Source: Melitaea cinxia (Eukaryota > Arthropoda > Insecta > Lepidoptera > Nymphalidae). Taken from it: 64,000 nucleotides of DNA. The translations under genes and the position numbers were made by a program. A model generated the notes under the pieces. It was not told the DNA's origin and did not search any database. It saw only the letters and a program-made list of their open reading frames with translations. The DNA lies in the NCBI RefSeq assembly GCF_905220565.1, contig NC_059394.1:174001-238000 (forward strand), given 5' to 3'. This document shows, one piece after another, positions 46,198-58,879 of the stretch; the stretch's first letter is position 1; every line of letters begins with the position of its first letter.

Positions 46198-47229
46198 AAG
46201 AAACGTAGTCGTTCAGTAGATTTGACTCCCCATATTTTTTTAATAACGGGACCTTATTTGATAATCGACTCTTAAAGAGAAAACTTCAAAAGCTGTCACA
46301 CACACATGCACTGTTTCATGATTATTACTTTAAATGCTTCAACTGTAAGTGTACTGTGTTCACTAATTTGGAACAGTAGAAGGAATTAAATGTCGTTCAC
46401 TTTTTTGATATCAAAGACCGCTTTGAAATACTTTCACTGTCTATTACTATTAGACAAGTAGTTTGTTACTTATTAAGTACAATTGTTTGGAGCGTGTTAA
46501 GTTACTAATCGTGAACTGAGGGAGGTAACCGCTAGTATCAAACATTCAAATCTTATCGAGTGTTAGATATGATGGGTATTGATCTTTAAAAGCCTACTGA
46601 GTAATGTATTTCCAACTGCTTTCACAGTCTTACGAACATAATTGTCACTTTGAGATTAATTACTGCCAGAGTATTAAAATTATTGTTTCAGTATTTAAAA
46701 GGACATAAGTAAACCTTAAATCTGGGAGTAAAATAGATTTTGATACGAAATGAAGAAAAAAAAATTAGTTTTATTAAGTTACAATCATTACGGTACTTTG
46801 AAGTTTCACTTCAAAAATCAAACGCAGAGAGTACAGCAAAATAATTGCGTAATATAGCTTAATATAGACCGGTAGAGCAAAGTCCTCTTTCGAATAGCGA
46901 ACAGAACGCCATCATTTAGTTCGTAACTGTAGAATCGTAACTGCGGTCACGGGCAGAGTAACAAATGTTAAAAGTTCTGAATCATAAATTTCAGGCAGAC
47001 ACCAAGTTTCAGTCTGCCTGTTATCTTGTATGCATTTGATATAGTTTTAAAGTAAAATGACGATTTCAAATCGCTTTGAAGTCTATCTAATATTGACCTA
47101 ATAGTTCTATACACAGAAATTTGAACACTTATAATTGATGATTTTGTGTATTGTTTAAAATTTAAACACTGTTTTACCTCAAAAATGATCAGCAAAGTTT
47201 ACAATCCATATGTATAAAAACTGCAGACT

Positions 47230-47430
47230 GCAGAGCTGACCTCGCAAACGTTTTTTTTACCATATATGTTATTAATCCACTTAATCTCCCCCCCCCTTTA
47301 TAAATTAGGAGTATGAAAAATAAATGTTGGTCGATTCTCAGAACTAAATGAAAACAAAATTTCATAAACATCTCTCCACCCGTTTAGGAGGAATATTTTA
47401 ACTAACATTGTGGCACGAGAATTTTATATA
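47230..47430 (-). repeat. repeat E1-type fragment
   Basis: Shares gagctgacctcgcaaacg and the tggtcgattctcagaac segment with 22993-23268. Contains a short C-run at 47288. Confidence 0.55.
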
Positions 47431-48431
47431 TGAGATTAATCCTATTTCCTTGGTCGCGCCATCACGCGTGAACGGCTGGACTGATTTCACTATTTCTTTT
47501 TTTATTGGGTTTGTTATTGTCAGGAGAAAATTCTTATAAAAGAAAAAAAAAAAAAGTAAAACTGCGCGGAAAATTATAAAATTTAAGAAAACTTAACCAC
47601 CATATAAAATTATTTCTAATCTATTAGCGCTTTGGACAATGTAAACTTTTTTAATGTAACCTTATGATGTTTGACATAAAATTGACAGATGATTGATTGA
47701 ACTTTTTTTAAAATATTTTTTTTATTGATTAAACCAATTTGAATTCAATATTCATAGTTAAGACAACGTCATAAAAATTATATCATTTATCTTAAGACGA
47801 GTTTCATTTACAGATTTAGTTTAGACCGTATCGACTGTCCGCTGCGCTGGTGAGACAGTTACCCGTGACAACCGATATCACCCCTGTAATCGATGGCCGT
47901 TGAGTGATGGCCGCTATGTCGACAAAACGTCACCTGTCATAAGATATCCACTGAGATGTGACGGACTGGCAGTAAAAATTGGTTAACTAAATCCCAATGG
48001 TAGGATATAAGTTAGTATGAATTGATATGTGACAAAAAATAGGCTAGGTTTTAGATTAAGAACCGTCATTTTGAAGTTAGATAAGTTAGGATTTTTTTTT
48101 TGTAACGAAAGTATGTCAATAAATGGTAAAACTTTGAGCTTCGATAATTCGACGGTTCTTAGTCTAAAGCTTTTTGGGTAAGCCAAAGAATATAAATGCA
48201 AGGCGAAACGAAAGTTGGAATATCATTAGATTTGAATTTCGAGTCGGTTATTTCTTTCCGTATTTAATGTGAAGCAAGGGTTTTTGAAACAAATCAGGTT
48301 TTTTTGGGGTAACTTTAACCATGTAAGTATATCTTTCTATCATTTCCAGTTGTGTTCGAAGTTCTTAGAATAAAAAGTGTTTACAATATGCAGATAAAAA
48401 AATTAACGTCAATTATCTGACATAAGAATAA

Positions 48432-49042
48432 TTGTGTTTGCTCGCAAACGAAAAAAAAAACCGACTTCAATTACATCGACGAGTAATACAACGTAGATCG
48501 ACGAAAAAATAGTCAAGTAACTACGCGTTATCAAAGATTACTCAAAAAGTAGTTATCAGATCTCAATAAAATTTTTATGTGACCACATGACAAACATCAG
48601 CCTTTCGATTAAATTAAAAATTATTAAAATCGGTACACCCAGTAAAAAGTTATTGCGGATTTTCAAGAGTTTCCCTCGATTTCTCTAGGATCCCATCATC
48701 AGATCCTGGTTTCCTTCTCATGGTACTAAGCTAGGGATATCTCCTTTCCACCAAAAAAAGAATTATCAAAATCGATACATCCAGTAGAAAGTTATGCGGT
48801 ATAATACAACGTAGGTCGACGAAAAGAGCGTCAAGTAAAAACGCATTATTAGATATAACTCGAAAAGTAGATGTTAGATCTCAAATAAATTTAAATGGGA
48901 CCAATTGGCACACACCACCTTTCGATTAAAAATTTTTTGTCAAAATCGGTCCACACGGTCAAAAGTTCTGATGTAACATACATAAAAAAAAAAATACAGT
49001 CGAATTGAGAACCTCCTCCTTTTTTGGAAGTCGGTTAAAAAA
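48432..49042 (+). mobile_element. repeat D, longest copy (MITE-like)
   Basis: Starts with the small palindrome gtttgctcgcaaac, then aaccgacttcaa, and ends gaagtcggtt, so the two ends are inverted copies. The interior has tcccatcatcagatcctggt and an internal duplication of the caaaatcggtacac-type unit. No coding capacity. It looks like a non-autonomous element. Confidence 0.7.
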
Positions 49043-51087
49043 CTTGAAGTGTTGCTAGCGACAGCTTTTGTTTTATTTATTTATTTTCATGGAAACAAAC
49101 ATAATATAATATTTCTTTATAAATAGCACAAATTTAAATAATCTTCACCAAAACAGTTTCCAAAGATTGTTAATACGTAACAAGTACATGGCGTGGATTC
49201 GTCTTACGAAACCAAGCAAACTTAAATGAATTAGTGAGATTACAGAGAGTGTGAAAATCGTCCAATTTACCGATAATAATAATAATAATAACTAATAACT
49301 GTATCAATTAATAACTACTTTAGATTATTAACTAAAATTTAAATTAAAATTATTATAAAATGATAGTAATGATGATTATTTTTTAATTTCAATTAACATT
49401 ACCGTTACATAATATATTTTTAATACGATTTTTTAGGTGCAATAATGTTTTCATCTGTTTGAGTATGATATTCAAACGATGTTATTGTAATACTGACAGC
49501 CGCTAGTTTCGTTGCATTTGATTCTGAGAACGTGTCACAATCGCGCTGTTTCAGTAAATCCATGAATTGAAATTGCACGTGAAAGCCAATTTGAATAAAG
49601 TATATTTCAAATTTGAATCAGATAGAATCGACGGCACGAACGGAGATATTTATGCGCGTAATCGTCGAACGTCGATAGTTCAACGGTGTTGTCGATAAAA
49701 TAAATTATTATTGCCGATAGAACCGACGTTCTATCGATATTCCGATTGTGTTTATCGATAGTATTTGTTTGACGTACAACACTGATATCAAGTTGTGTTT
49801 TGTGTTGTTCAAGTGAATGTGACTGATGATCATTTAGTGTTACGAACTACAATATATGGATGTATTTTGACTATGTTGTTTTCGTTCGTATCTAACACAA
49901 CATACGGATAATCTTAAGTCATCTGTGTATTAAGGACATCATTGTATGTGAAATTTAAAGAGGACTTTTAAAAAATAAAAGATGTTTCAATGTTTTAAGA
50001 AAGTTATGTTGTAAACTTTTGAGAAGAATGAACGGAGATAAACACTAGTCGAACACAAATATAATTTATACGACAAGCACAATAATTTGTTACAATTGTA
50101 TCCAATCCATTAGTGTCCGTTATCACACACCTTCTAATCAACCGGTTGATTAAGTGATGAAAGCCTCCATCTTTAATTTTGTCGATTCGGTATTATGATG
50201 AAACCCATCGCACTCGGCTAATAGTAGTCAGTAAATGATTATTATTTACCGAAACCACTCCATCAGCGACTGATGTACTGTTTGCCGGGATTAGAGCACT
50301 CGCTACGAGGTCGGACCGCTGGCCGGATTGACTCATAATTGATTCGTATTAACACGACAAATTTTGCTATCAATAGATAACCAATATCTACGTGAGTGAC
50401 TGAGCTGGAAACAGATTACATCTGGCCTTTCCTTATAATATGTAGTTATATCAGTAGGCTTTACATATAACACACGCAATAAGTCGCCTATTGAAACAGC
50501 CGACCGTGTGTGTAAGTATTTTATATAGTTACATTTATATATTCTCAAGGCTCTTAAATTTAAATTTGTTTATTTAAAATGAAATTTATGTGAAAGTGTA
50601 TTCGAAAGCCTTCAATTATGAGTCACATGTTTAAGCTAGTACTCGCTCAAGAGCGAAATCTGTATTTGAGAATTGAAGTATATTATAACGAAAGTTATGT
50701 GACCTTTAAATATAAGGCTTCTAATTCAACATTTCGTAAACGTGTGTATTGTTCTCAGTTTATTGTTTAAATTTGTGAAATTTAAATCGACGGCGATGCG
50801 GTGCGACGCGTTACGTCTGAGACTCTATTTAGTGACTAACAATATGAAAACGAGCGAAACATTCATTTCGATAAACAATAGCTGCGTATTAAGCGTATAC
50901 GATACAAGTTGAATAGTTCTGCATGAAATAATAAGTAAAAAGCGTGCGCCCGAGCGTGGCTCGCGGCGGTGGCGTGAGATTTTGATTTTGTTCTGAACTT
51001 CTACAAAATGAAAAATGTATTAATATAATATTCCTGCACGTCACATACATATATGAATACATATATAGGAATGTGATATGTATATAT
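49043..51087. other. intron DNA, mostly unique
   Basis: Holds the TATCGATA cluster. The 71-codon minus frame at 50333 has no motif. Confidence 0.4.
49673..49760. promoter_or_regulatory. cluster of TATCGATA / CGATA motifs
   Basis: Two perfect TATCGATA octamers (49732-49739 and 49753-49760) plus three more CGATA cores at 49673, 49693 and 49715 within 88 bp. In flies TATCGATA is the DREF site, and CGATA clusters bind BEAF-32 at boundaries. Function in this insect is an inference. Confidence 0.4.
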
Positions 51088-51100
51088 TTACATTTTAAAA

Positions 51101-51317
51101 GTGTGCAGTCCTAGTGGGTCTCCCCACCGTGCCTCGGAGAGCACGTTAAGCCGTCGGTCCCGGTTGTTACCATGTACACCGGATAGCGATCGTTACTCAT
51201 AGTAGGGAATATATCCGCCAACCCGCATTGGAGCAGCGTGGTGGATTAAGCTTTGATCCTTCTCCTACGTGGGGAAAGAGGCCTATGGCCAGTAGTGGGA
51301 TATTACAGGCTGAGGCG
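51101..51317 (+). mobile_element. SINE family A, 3' fragment with TSD
   Basis: Starts at gtgcagtcct in the SINE body and ends ggctgaggcg. A 13-bp duplication ttacattttaaaa lies at 51088-51100 and 51318-51330. It is only 0.7 kb from the full-length copy at 52027 and in the same orientation. Confidence 0.88.
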
Positions 51318-51639
51318 TTACATTTTAAAATTAAAATTTAAAAAATATTAAAAATATTAAAATTCCGACATTAATTGTCGTCTAACTTCGATTCTAGGAA
51401 ACTAAATTGTTGAAATTTTGCGGGCGGACGGAGTCGGTCGCGGCGTAACGAGCCACGTCACTGGGTGAGATTCGAGTTAGTGATGTTTTCCAAGATTGAC
51501 GAGCTATGTGTTGTTGTAATTACAATTTTTTTTTTAATTTATATATTATCTGAACAGTAAATGTAATATTTCGTTTTGTGATAGTGTAATATTAGTTAGG
51601 CTTCTCAAAATTTAAAGCGTTTTATTTAACACTAGCGAT

Positions 51640-51912
51640 CCGCCCCGTTTTCGCAGGGGTACAATGCTGTTACTAAATATAAAATGTAAAATAAATATTT
51701 GTAATGTAAGCGCAAAAAATGTGTTTATTTACGACATCACATTAGAAACCTCTAAAACTATCAGTGTTCCTGTACTATATTAAACATAAAAACCTTCCTC
51801 TGAAATTACTCTATTTACTAAAGAAAACCGCATCAAAATCCGTTGCGTAGTTTTAAAGATCTAAGCATTCAGACAGCGGGAAGCGACTTTGTTTTATACT
51901 TCGTTGAAAATA
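51640..51912 (-). repeat. repeat E1-like fragment
   Basis: Begins agcgatccgccccgttttcg and runs to a sequence like gacagcgggaagcgactttg. The ends resemble other scattered 'gcggaagc' type lepidopteran repeats. Diverged. Confidence 0.45.
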
Positions 51913-52026
51913 TTAGTAGTATATAATTATATAGTATATGTAATATAAATAAATAATATAATAAATAAATGTATAGTGTATGTATGTAGTATATAATTAT
52001 ATAGTATAGTATGAGTATAAGCTTAA

Positions 52027-52368
52027 GACGCCGCGTTGGCGCAGCGGTCACAGCCCTGGATTGTACCCATTGTGCTGGCGGTTGCGGGTTCGATCCCCGC
52101 ACATGACAAACATTTGTATTGGCCATACAGGTGTTTGCCGTGGTCTGGGTGTTTGTGCAGTCCTTGTGGGTCTCCCCACCGTGCCTCGGAGAGCACGTTA
52201 AGCCGTCGGTCCCGGTTGTTATCATATACACCTGATAGCGATTGTTACTCATAGTAGGAAATATATCCGCCAACCCGCATTGGAGCAGCGTGGTGGATTA
52301 AGCTCTGATCCTTCTCCTACATGGGGAAAGAGGCCTATGCCCAACAGTGGGATATTACAGGCTGAAGC
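52027..52368 (+). mobile_element. SINE family A, full-length copy with perfect TSD
   Basis: A 342-bp tRNA-headed SINE. Pol III box A-like ttggcgcagcgg and box B ggttcgatcccc lie in the first 75 bp, and the copy ends tattacaggctgaagc. It is flanked by an exact 14-bp duplication gagtataagcttaa (52013-52026 and 52369-52382), so it is a recent retroposition. The body resembles the Metulj-type SINEs of nymphalid butterflies as I remember them. That name is an inference. Confidence 0.9.
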
Positions 52369-53257
52369 GAGTATAAGCTTAAATTATTCTGCGTTGTATC
52401 CAATAATATAATTTCATAACATTAGGTATATACCTATAAATATGCTGTCAAATAAAATCAAAGTGAATACTTGTTCTTTAAATGTTTTTAAATTATATTA
52501 TTTTAAGAAGAAGAAAAATAAAGATCAATCACAACGACGTTCAGATTTCGTACATAAACTTTCATCTCACGTAATTACAATATATTGAGTGAACAAATTA
52601 AGATGTAATGGAAACTTTAGACGTAATAGTATTATTTTTTTATGTCATAAAACACTTTGACAGCCTGTATATTACAGCCTGTACAGCCTGTATATTCAAT
52701 AAGGTTATAGGCCGAAAAACATCATAGCGTGACTCATTGAAAGGGAGCAACTGTAAACCTCCGCCAGTTTGGCTAGAATCACAGCTCGGATGGAACAGCA
52801 AAGCTGTGTCAAACTATTTGTCATATCCGTTCGCTGTATGATGTTTTATTATTAAAATGAAAACTTGAGATTATATTCTATAGAATATAATTCATATTCC
52901 GGGAATATTGTGAACTATAAAAGCCGCTCATAAATAAATGATGCACATTTTGACTTATATTCTTGGAAGTCATTTGATGACATTGAGATGACATTGAGAT
53001 GACATTTGCGGAGGAAAGTTCTGGCAGGTTTTATTGTTATTGATAGAGGACAACGGAACCGTTGGTTCTGTTTTAGAATAGATTCTTGGGTACCTAAAAT
53101 ATATGTGATGAACTTTGATAACTTTGGAAAATGGAATTTCGTTGTCTCACCTTTGTTAGTACACTTTAGTAAATAGGTTTGAAAAATATTTTTGACTAGT
53201 TTTGTATCTTTTAATCTGTGTAGTTTTGTAATCAATACGGAATGGATATTTGTTTTT

Positions 53258-53484
53258 ATCCTTGTGTGTCTCCCCACCGTGCCTCGGAGAGTACTTTAAG
53301 TCATCGGTTCCGGTTGTTATGACAAGTATCTGACAGCGATCGTTACCGTATATCGTAGTACTCGTAGATCGTAGGGAATATATCCGCCAGCCCGCAATGG
53401 AGAAGCGTGGTTCATTAAGCTCCGATCCAACTCCTACATGAAGAAAGAGGCCTACGCTCAGCTGTGGGATGATGCAGGCTGATT
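53258..53484 (+). mobile_element. SINE family A, diverged 3' fragment
   Basis: Matches the family from gtctccccaccgtgcctcgg to the cag-gctga end, with more mismatches and small insertions than the 51.1 and 52.0 kb copies. No clear duplication; an older insertion. Confidence 0.8.
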
Positions 53485-53532
53485 CGTATAAATAATTATA
53501 CCGCATAAATGACGATGAGCGAAAAAATATAA

Positions 53533-53590
53533 CAACATACACGCACGCACACACACATATACACACACACACGCACACACACACACACAT
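53533..53590. repeat. (CA)n microsatellite
   Basis: ca repeat with cg and ta interruptions, followed by (ta)n to 53609. Confidence 0.95.
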
Positions 53591-54052
53591 ACAAATATAT
53601 ATATATATAGCTGTCATGTCAATATTAAAGTAACAAATGATACACGCACATACACATGGAAGACTAGCACGACGACATTTTATTAAAAACTCCGAAGTTA
53701 AATCGAAGTTCTTCGGTACCTTCACGTCACATTTAATACGTGTTTAAGTATTAAGCCTTGCAGGGAGAGTCAATATTAGTGTATCGAGTGCACGGAGCAT
53801 ATCGCCGCTCCTCCGAACAGCGAGTTGGAAACACAAACAAGCCGATTGCCGACGGTTGTTGTAACATTATAACTCATTTTCAAAGCGTACGACCGATTCC
53901 TTACAGTAGAAGTTTTTTAGAAACTGCAAAAAAGTCTACGACGAAAACGTATCAACTAAAAATACATTACAAAGAATTACGGTGTAACATTGTCAAGTTC
54001 ATAAGATTCCGTTGAATAAAAAAAGTGATTGTAAACATTTTTTAATACTTAT

Positions 54053-54215
54053 CATATCAAAAATCGACTGTTCGAGCGGGGATCGACCCTGCATCTCCGA
54101 CTGACTGTGTCGGTGCTCTAGCCAATTAAGCTATGGAACGATGTACCCGTTAGATCGAAATTTTTGATATGATGATTTTATATTCGGTTTGAGCGAACCG
54201 TGGTGCCACAATTCC
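54053..54215 (-). repeat. element G, copy 3
   Basis: Same structure; the tRNA-like part is 54140-54069 on the minus strand (72 nt), with outer inverted repeat 54053-54067 and 54155-54171. The anticodon position reads AGT. The acceptor has two mismatches. Homology continues right to about 54240, where taacacaaaaaatcgtac also occurs in copy 1. Confidence 0.78.
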
Positions 54216-54296
54216 TAATGTGTGGTTAACACAAAAAATCGTACAAATTAAAAAGCGATTGTAATTGGTAATAATGTGTAAATTGAGAAAATAGCG

Positions 54297-54480
54297 TTTT
54301 TTTGTACAACTAGATCGGCAAACAAGCGTATGGCTCGCCGGATGGTAAGCGATTACCGTAACCTGTAAACGCTTGCAACACGAGAAGCATCGCAAGCGCG
54401 TTGCCGACCCTACCAACGATCCCCCCTCCCCCAGAAGTTTTGGTCACCTTAGTCACCACAGGAACGCAACCATGCCACAT
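54297..54480 (-). repeat. dispersed repeat C, partial diverged copy
   Basis: Matches from tttgtacaactagatcggca through gcatcgcaagcgcgttgccg to caccacaggaacgcaac; stops before the final third. Confidence 0.7.
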
Positions 54481-54981
54481 GCCACATGGACCTATGGTAT
54501 CTATAAATTTTTCGCGAAGAATGAAATTCACAAAGAACTTAACAAAATATAGCTATATCATTCTGGATATAAATTAGTGACATTTCAATTAATTTCAACG
54601 TGATTTATCGACTTGAAATAGCACAATTCAACTTTCAGTTGTGCGTATTATTGGTAGTCAAGTAATAATACAGTTTAATTGAGTTTTTAACGCACTCTTT
54701 GTTCCGTTACAGCGGAACAAACATTGCTTGTAAAACAGCAAAATGTTGAACATTCATAAAACTCGTATCGGAGCCGACGTAAGAACAAAAATTATATTTT
54801 ATGTTGTGTTAAACCGTTTTTATTAATAAAATGGTATTCAATGAATGCGTTTAATACGTGTTTTCATCTGCGCATATTGCTGGTTCAGGGTTGTAATAAT
54901 TGGACGAATTCAATAAATATTACTTTTAGTTTGATCGTAACTTAAAAAATGGCGATGTGATATGAATTTTTATCCGATTTC

Positions 54982-55280
54982 GAAAGAGGAAGAGGTTACG
55001 CAATTCGACCGTGTATATTTTTTTTATTTATGTATGTTCGGGAATAATTTTGGTCGTATATGAACCGAATTTGATAATTATTTTTTTGTCGGAAAGAAGA
55101 TATCCCAAGTGCGGTATCATGATAAGGAAATAAGGATCTGATGGTGGAATCCCAGTGAACTCGAGGGCAACCTTCGAAAATCGTAGTGACGACTAGTACG
55201 TTTGTTATTTGTTTCATCTACTTACTGTATTACTTGTCGATGTAATTGAAGTCGTTTTTTTTTCGTTTGCGAGCAAACAC
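54982..55280 (-). mobile_element. repeat D copy (minus)
   Basis: Reversed: begins near cgaaagaggaagaggttacg and ends gtcg-T-run-cgtttgcgagcaaaca. Shorter internal part than 48432. Confidence 0.68.
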
Positions 55281-56266
55281 TATTTAATAAATATAATAAT
55301 GATTTCCTTTGAAGATTAAATTTATTATAAAAAAGTTTCAAAAAGGTTTTGGCTTACAATATGTATTAATTTACTTATTAATGTAGAAAATAACATTTAA
55401 GCCGCGTAACCAAAGTTTTCGATACAGTACAGATATTAACGATAATAATGTACTAAAGAATTTAAGATCTAAAAAAAGTAGATAATAACATGTCTAGCTT
55501 CAAATAAAAACATTAGGTTACTTGTGAAGCAATTTTCTTTAAACCAATCTCCTTTATTGAAATTATTAGGGATCTATCCCTTACACACACACTTAATGGA
55601 GAATTTATGTTTGGTCGTTAAAGGTTTAGAAAATGTTACAATTTTCAACGTTGCACACATCTTAAAACTCATTAACAGTTTGTAACCGCATTTGTTGCGG
55701 ACAGCTGGAGAAAAATAAACGGAAAAGCATTTATTAGAGAATTATGATTATCTTATCATCGATGTTTCCTTTAAATTGTATGTTTGTTTTGAATAAGACC
55801 TGCTACGTAAACTTCCACAATCTGTTTTCTCTTTAACTCTTAAGAGATTGTGTCTAACACTGTGCATCAATGATTAGGGAGCTTAAATCGCGCCCGGGGT
55901 ACAAAGCCTTTTTAGCCCCCCCCCATTCGAAAAATTTATTTTTTGCCATTTGGCGCCTCTTTGTGAGTAACGCCCGGAGTATGAAGCCCTTGCCCACCCT
56001 CGCTACGCCACTGCTGTGTGTGCCTAACAAAAGAGACTTACTAAAACAATTCGATAAAGTGTCGTATTATTATCGTAGTTTTTTTATTTAACTCTGCTTG
56101 TATAAACGAATCATCGATCGATCGAGCGCTTCGTATCGTAACTGACGGATTTTAATAATCCAGAAGCATAATACATGCAGTTATATTTTCGGTAACGGCT
56201 TATTGTTACATGCAATGAGAACGGTAAATCGCTTTGAGATGAACTTTACTAGTTGGTACACAAGGA
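55281..56266. other. intron DNA, nothing firm
   Basis: 55870-56020 (gcgcccggggtacaaagcct to cctcgctacgccactgctg) reads like the end of a scattered repeat. Two atcgatcgatcg runs near 56112. Confidence 0.4.
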
Positions 56267-56410
56267 ATCGTGTCAGACCGCGTCACATCGCGTCAGACCG
56301 TGTCAGGTCACGTCGGGCTCGGATTACATCGGGCCGTTTCAACTCGCGTCGGGCCGCGTCACGTCGCGTTGGGCTACTCTGGGCCAGCGTTAGGGCGCAT
56401 CAAGCCGCAC
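56267..56410. repeat. degenerate GC-rich minisatellite
   Basis: Units like gcgtcagaccgcgtcac and gtcgggccgcgtcacgtcg recur every 10-13 bp. The Arg-rich reading frame over it is a by-product. Confidence 0.65.
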
Positions 56411-56726
56411 CGCGCCTCGTAGCGACATCCGCGCGAGTGAATTATGTCAACAATAACAATACTCGCGGATAAATCGCCGATCTCCTTCCATTGTTTATTT
56501 GATTAACGTTCGACAGCGCTCTGCTTTCGTGATTTAAATGCTTTTAATGTTCTGCATTCGGTCCGTTGTAATTATAAATTAAATGTTCCTCCACGAGCTA
56601 GATATTTATTTTTATTTCTGTTATCTCAGGAACCAGTTTTATGTAATTTTTTAGTGAAACTATAGAACTCGCTTTCATTCTTTTACTACATGAATACCAA
56701 GTTGATCTCTAGTTACAAAGTAATCT

Positions 56727-57064
56727 ATACAAATAAATAAAATTGGAGTGTCTGTTTGTAATATTAAAATAACCGCTTTTTAATAAATGCATATAGATGT
56801 ATACTCGGTACATATACAAAAATAATATAATAATTTTTTTTACAATTTTTGTCTGTCTATCTGCCTGTTTGTTCCGGCTAATCTCTGAAGCGGCTGGACT
56901 GATTTTGACGGGACTTTCACTGGCAGATAGGTGGTAGAGTAAAGAGTAACTTAGGCTACTTTTATTTTAGAAATTTATTTATTTTATAATTCAGCGAACT
57001 GAACAATACTTTACTACTTTTTTGTTAAATTCCACGCGAACGAAGTCATAGGGCATAGCTAGTT
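56727..57064 (+). repeat. repeat E copy
   Basis: Sense: starts caaataaataaaattggagt, has ttgttccggctaatctctga in the middle, and ends ccacgcgaacgaagtc-atagggcatagct. Confidence 0.7.
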
Positions 57065-57554
57065 TTCTAATTAAAGTAGACGCATATATACTTAAATGAC
57101 AGTTAATAACTACATTCGGGCAACGGAAGCGAAATGTAATTCAACAAATCATCGAGGAAGAAACTCAGAGCCGACAGTTCATCTGATCCTCGAAGACAAA
57201 TACAAGGTATCAGAGTTTTCCGCAAGTGTTTCTCAAAATCGTTTACATTACATCGGCGATGATGCAATTATCCACTTTAAATATAATTTAAGAATTTAAA
57301 ATGAAGTAAATTTATTTTAAATTTCAGCTTTATTACAATCGTAATAAGATTTGATTTCGGTGTGAAAAGTGAATATTTTCTGTATGCACGGTATTTCTCC
57401 ATATTCTCAATGATAGTAAAATTCATCATTCATCACCAGACTTAAACGTGTGTTCATATTGATTTTTCATCATTTAATACTAGCTTTAATCGTATATAGT
57501 AATCTTGGGAACTACCTACTAAAAAGGTTCTTTTAATAGTTCAAATGTTACGTT

Positions 57555-57893
57555 TCAGCCTGCAATATCCCACTGCTAAGCATAGGCCTCTTTCGCCATG
57601 TAGGAGAAGGATCAGAGCTTAATCTACAACGCTGCTCCAATGCGGGGTTTTCGGATATATTCCCTACTATGAGTAACGATCGCATATCAGGTGTACATGA
57701 TAACAACCGGGACCGACAGCTTTACGTGCTCTCGGAGGCAGGGAGACCCATAAGGACTAACAGCCAGACCGGAAATAAATATTTGTGTAAACACAAATAT
57801 ACGCTCTGAGCGGGAACCAAACCCGCGACCGTTGCGTGGTCACGCCGCCGACACGGCAAACGTACAATTAAACCAGAGCGGTCGTCAAAATGT
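57555..57893 (-). mobile_element. SINE family A, near full-length copy (minus)
   Basis: From tcagcctgcaatatcccac to the tRNA-like head near 57890. A deletion near 57750 and many substitutions mark it as older. Flanks share a weak aaatgt-like duplication. Confidence 0.8.
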
Positions 57894-58049
57894 ATTTTAT
57901 TCAAAACGGATAAGTTTTAAATTATAAATCCGTATATAACATATTGCAAGCGAAACCGCAGACCGTTACTAAATCTATTATCAGAAGAAGAGAATTAGAA
58001 GAGATTCGTTTGTTTTGACTTTGGAAAAAGAAAAAGCTTAAAATTCGAT

Positions 58050-58140
58050 TGTATTCTGGTGTTGCAGACGTCTATAAGCTACGTATTGCTTACCATCAGG
58101 TGAGCCGTACGCCTGTTTGCTGAGCTAGTTGTATAAAAAA
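58050..58140 (+). repeat. dispersed repeat C, 3' fragment
   Basis: Short A-tailed end only: gttgcagacgtctataagct to gctagttgtataaaaaaa. Confidence 0.7.
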
Positions 58141-58879
58141 AATTACTGAGCACACCCGCACAAATACAATAATATAATAATAAATTAATCTTCTCGATCC
58201 TCAATACATTCCACTCATTCATCCACATTAGCTAATTGGGAAAATAAAAATATTCACCAGAATCCCCCGGAGTAATCAAGCGGCGAGAGATTCATCCTTG
58301 CCGGCCTTTCTTTAACTTATCTGCGGAACTTTTATGATATTAATTACTGGCGTTTAATATTATTTGTGACAAATGCAAATAATATTGTTGTGTATTTTAA
58401 GAATTAACAAACTGTATAAGTAATAATAAATCACCGAAAGTGTGCGCTCAACTTTCGAACGACCGCATCAAATCTGATAATATTTGGACTTTTCTGTGTT
58501 CATCACTGTCACGTAAAACAAAAAAAAAAAAAAAAAAAAAATATATCGATTACAAAAATGGCGGTACCAAGTTTGATCTCGAGATAGTTAATCATATAAA
58601 GAAATTAATTATATTTTCATTTATTTTAACTAATTGTCTTGTATAATCTCAGAAATTGTCTGTAGATGGTGATTCTGTTGATCAAATACAGTAAAAATAA
58701 AGTTTAATAAAGTAACATAAAATAACTCATTAACAATGACACTTCCAGTTGCGCATATTTCTGTTAACTTGTGTACCTATATATATTTTAATACTACCCT
58801 ACATATTGTTAATTTCTAGCCTTGACTATAAATTGTTATATTGTATTGCGATGTACCCAACATATATATTTTTAAACAT
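58141..58879. other. intron DNA, nothing recognised
   Basis: Includes an A-run at 58519-58541 without a recognisable retroposon before it. Confidence 0.45.

Larger units (their letters stand above)
44814..48431. other. intron DNA around SINE A, foldback and E1 pieces
   Basis: 44920-45035 is GC-richer with repeated cgtcaggc and cgtcac cores. Otherwise AT-rich and without genes. Confidence 0.4.

Noticed and set aside
51869..52273. 134-codon minus-strand frame
   Set aside because: It is the antisense of a full-length SINE plus AT-rich flank.
53156..53725. 189-codon minus-strand open frame
   Set aside because: It runs through a (CA)n microsatellite and a SINE fragment; Cys/Val alternation is the dinucleotide repeat in translation.
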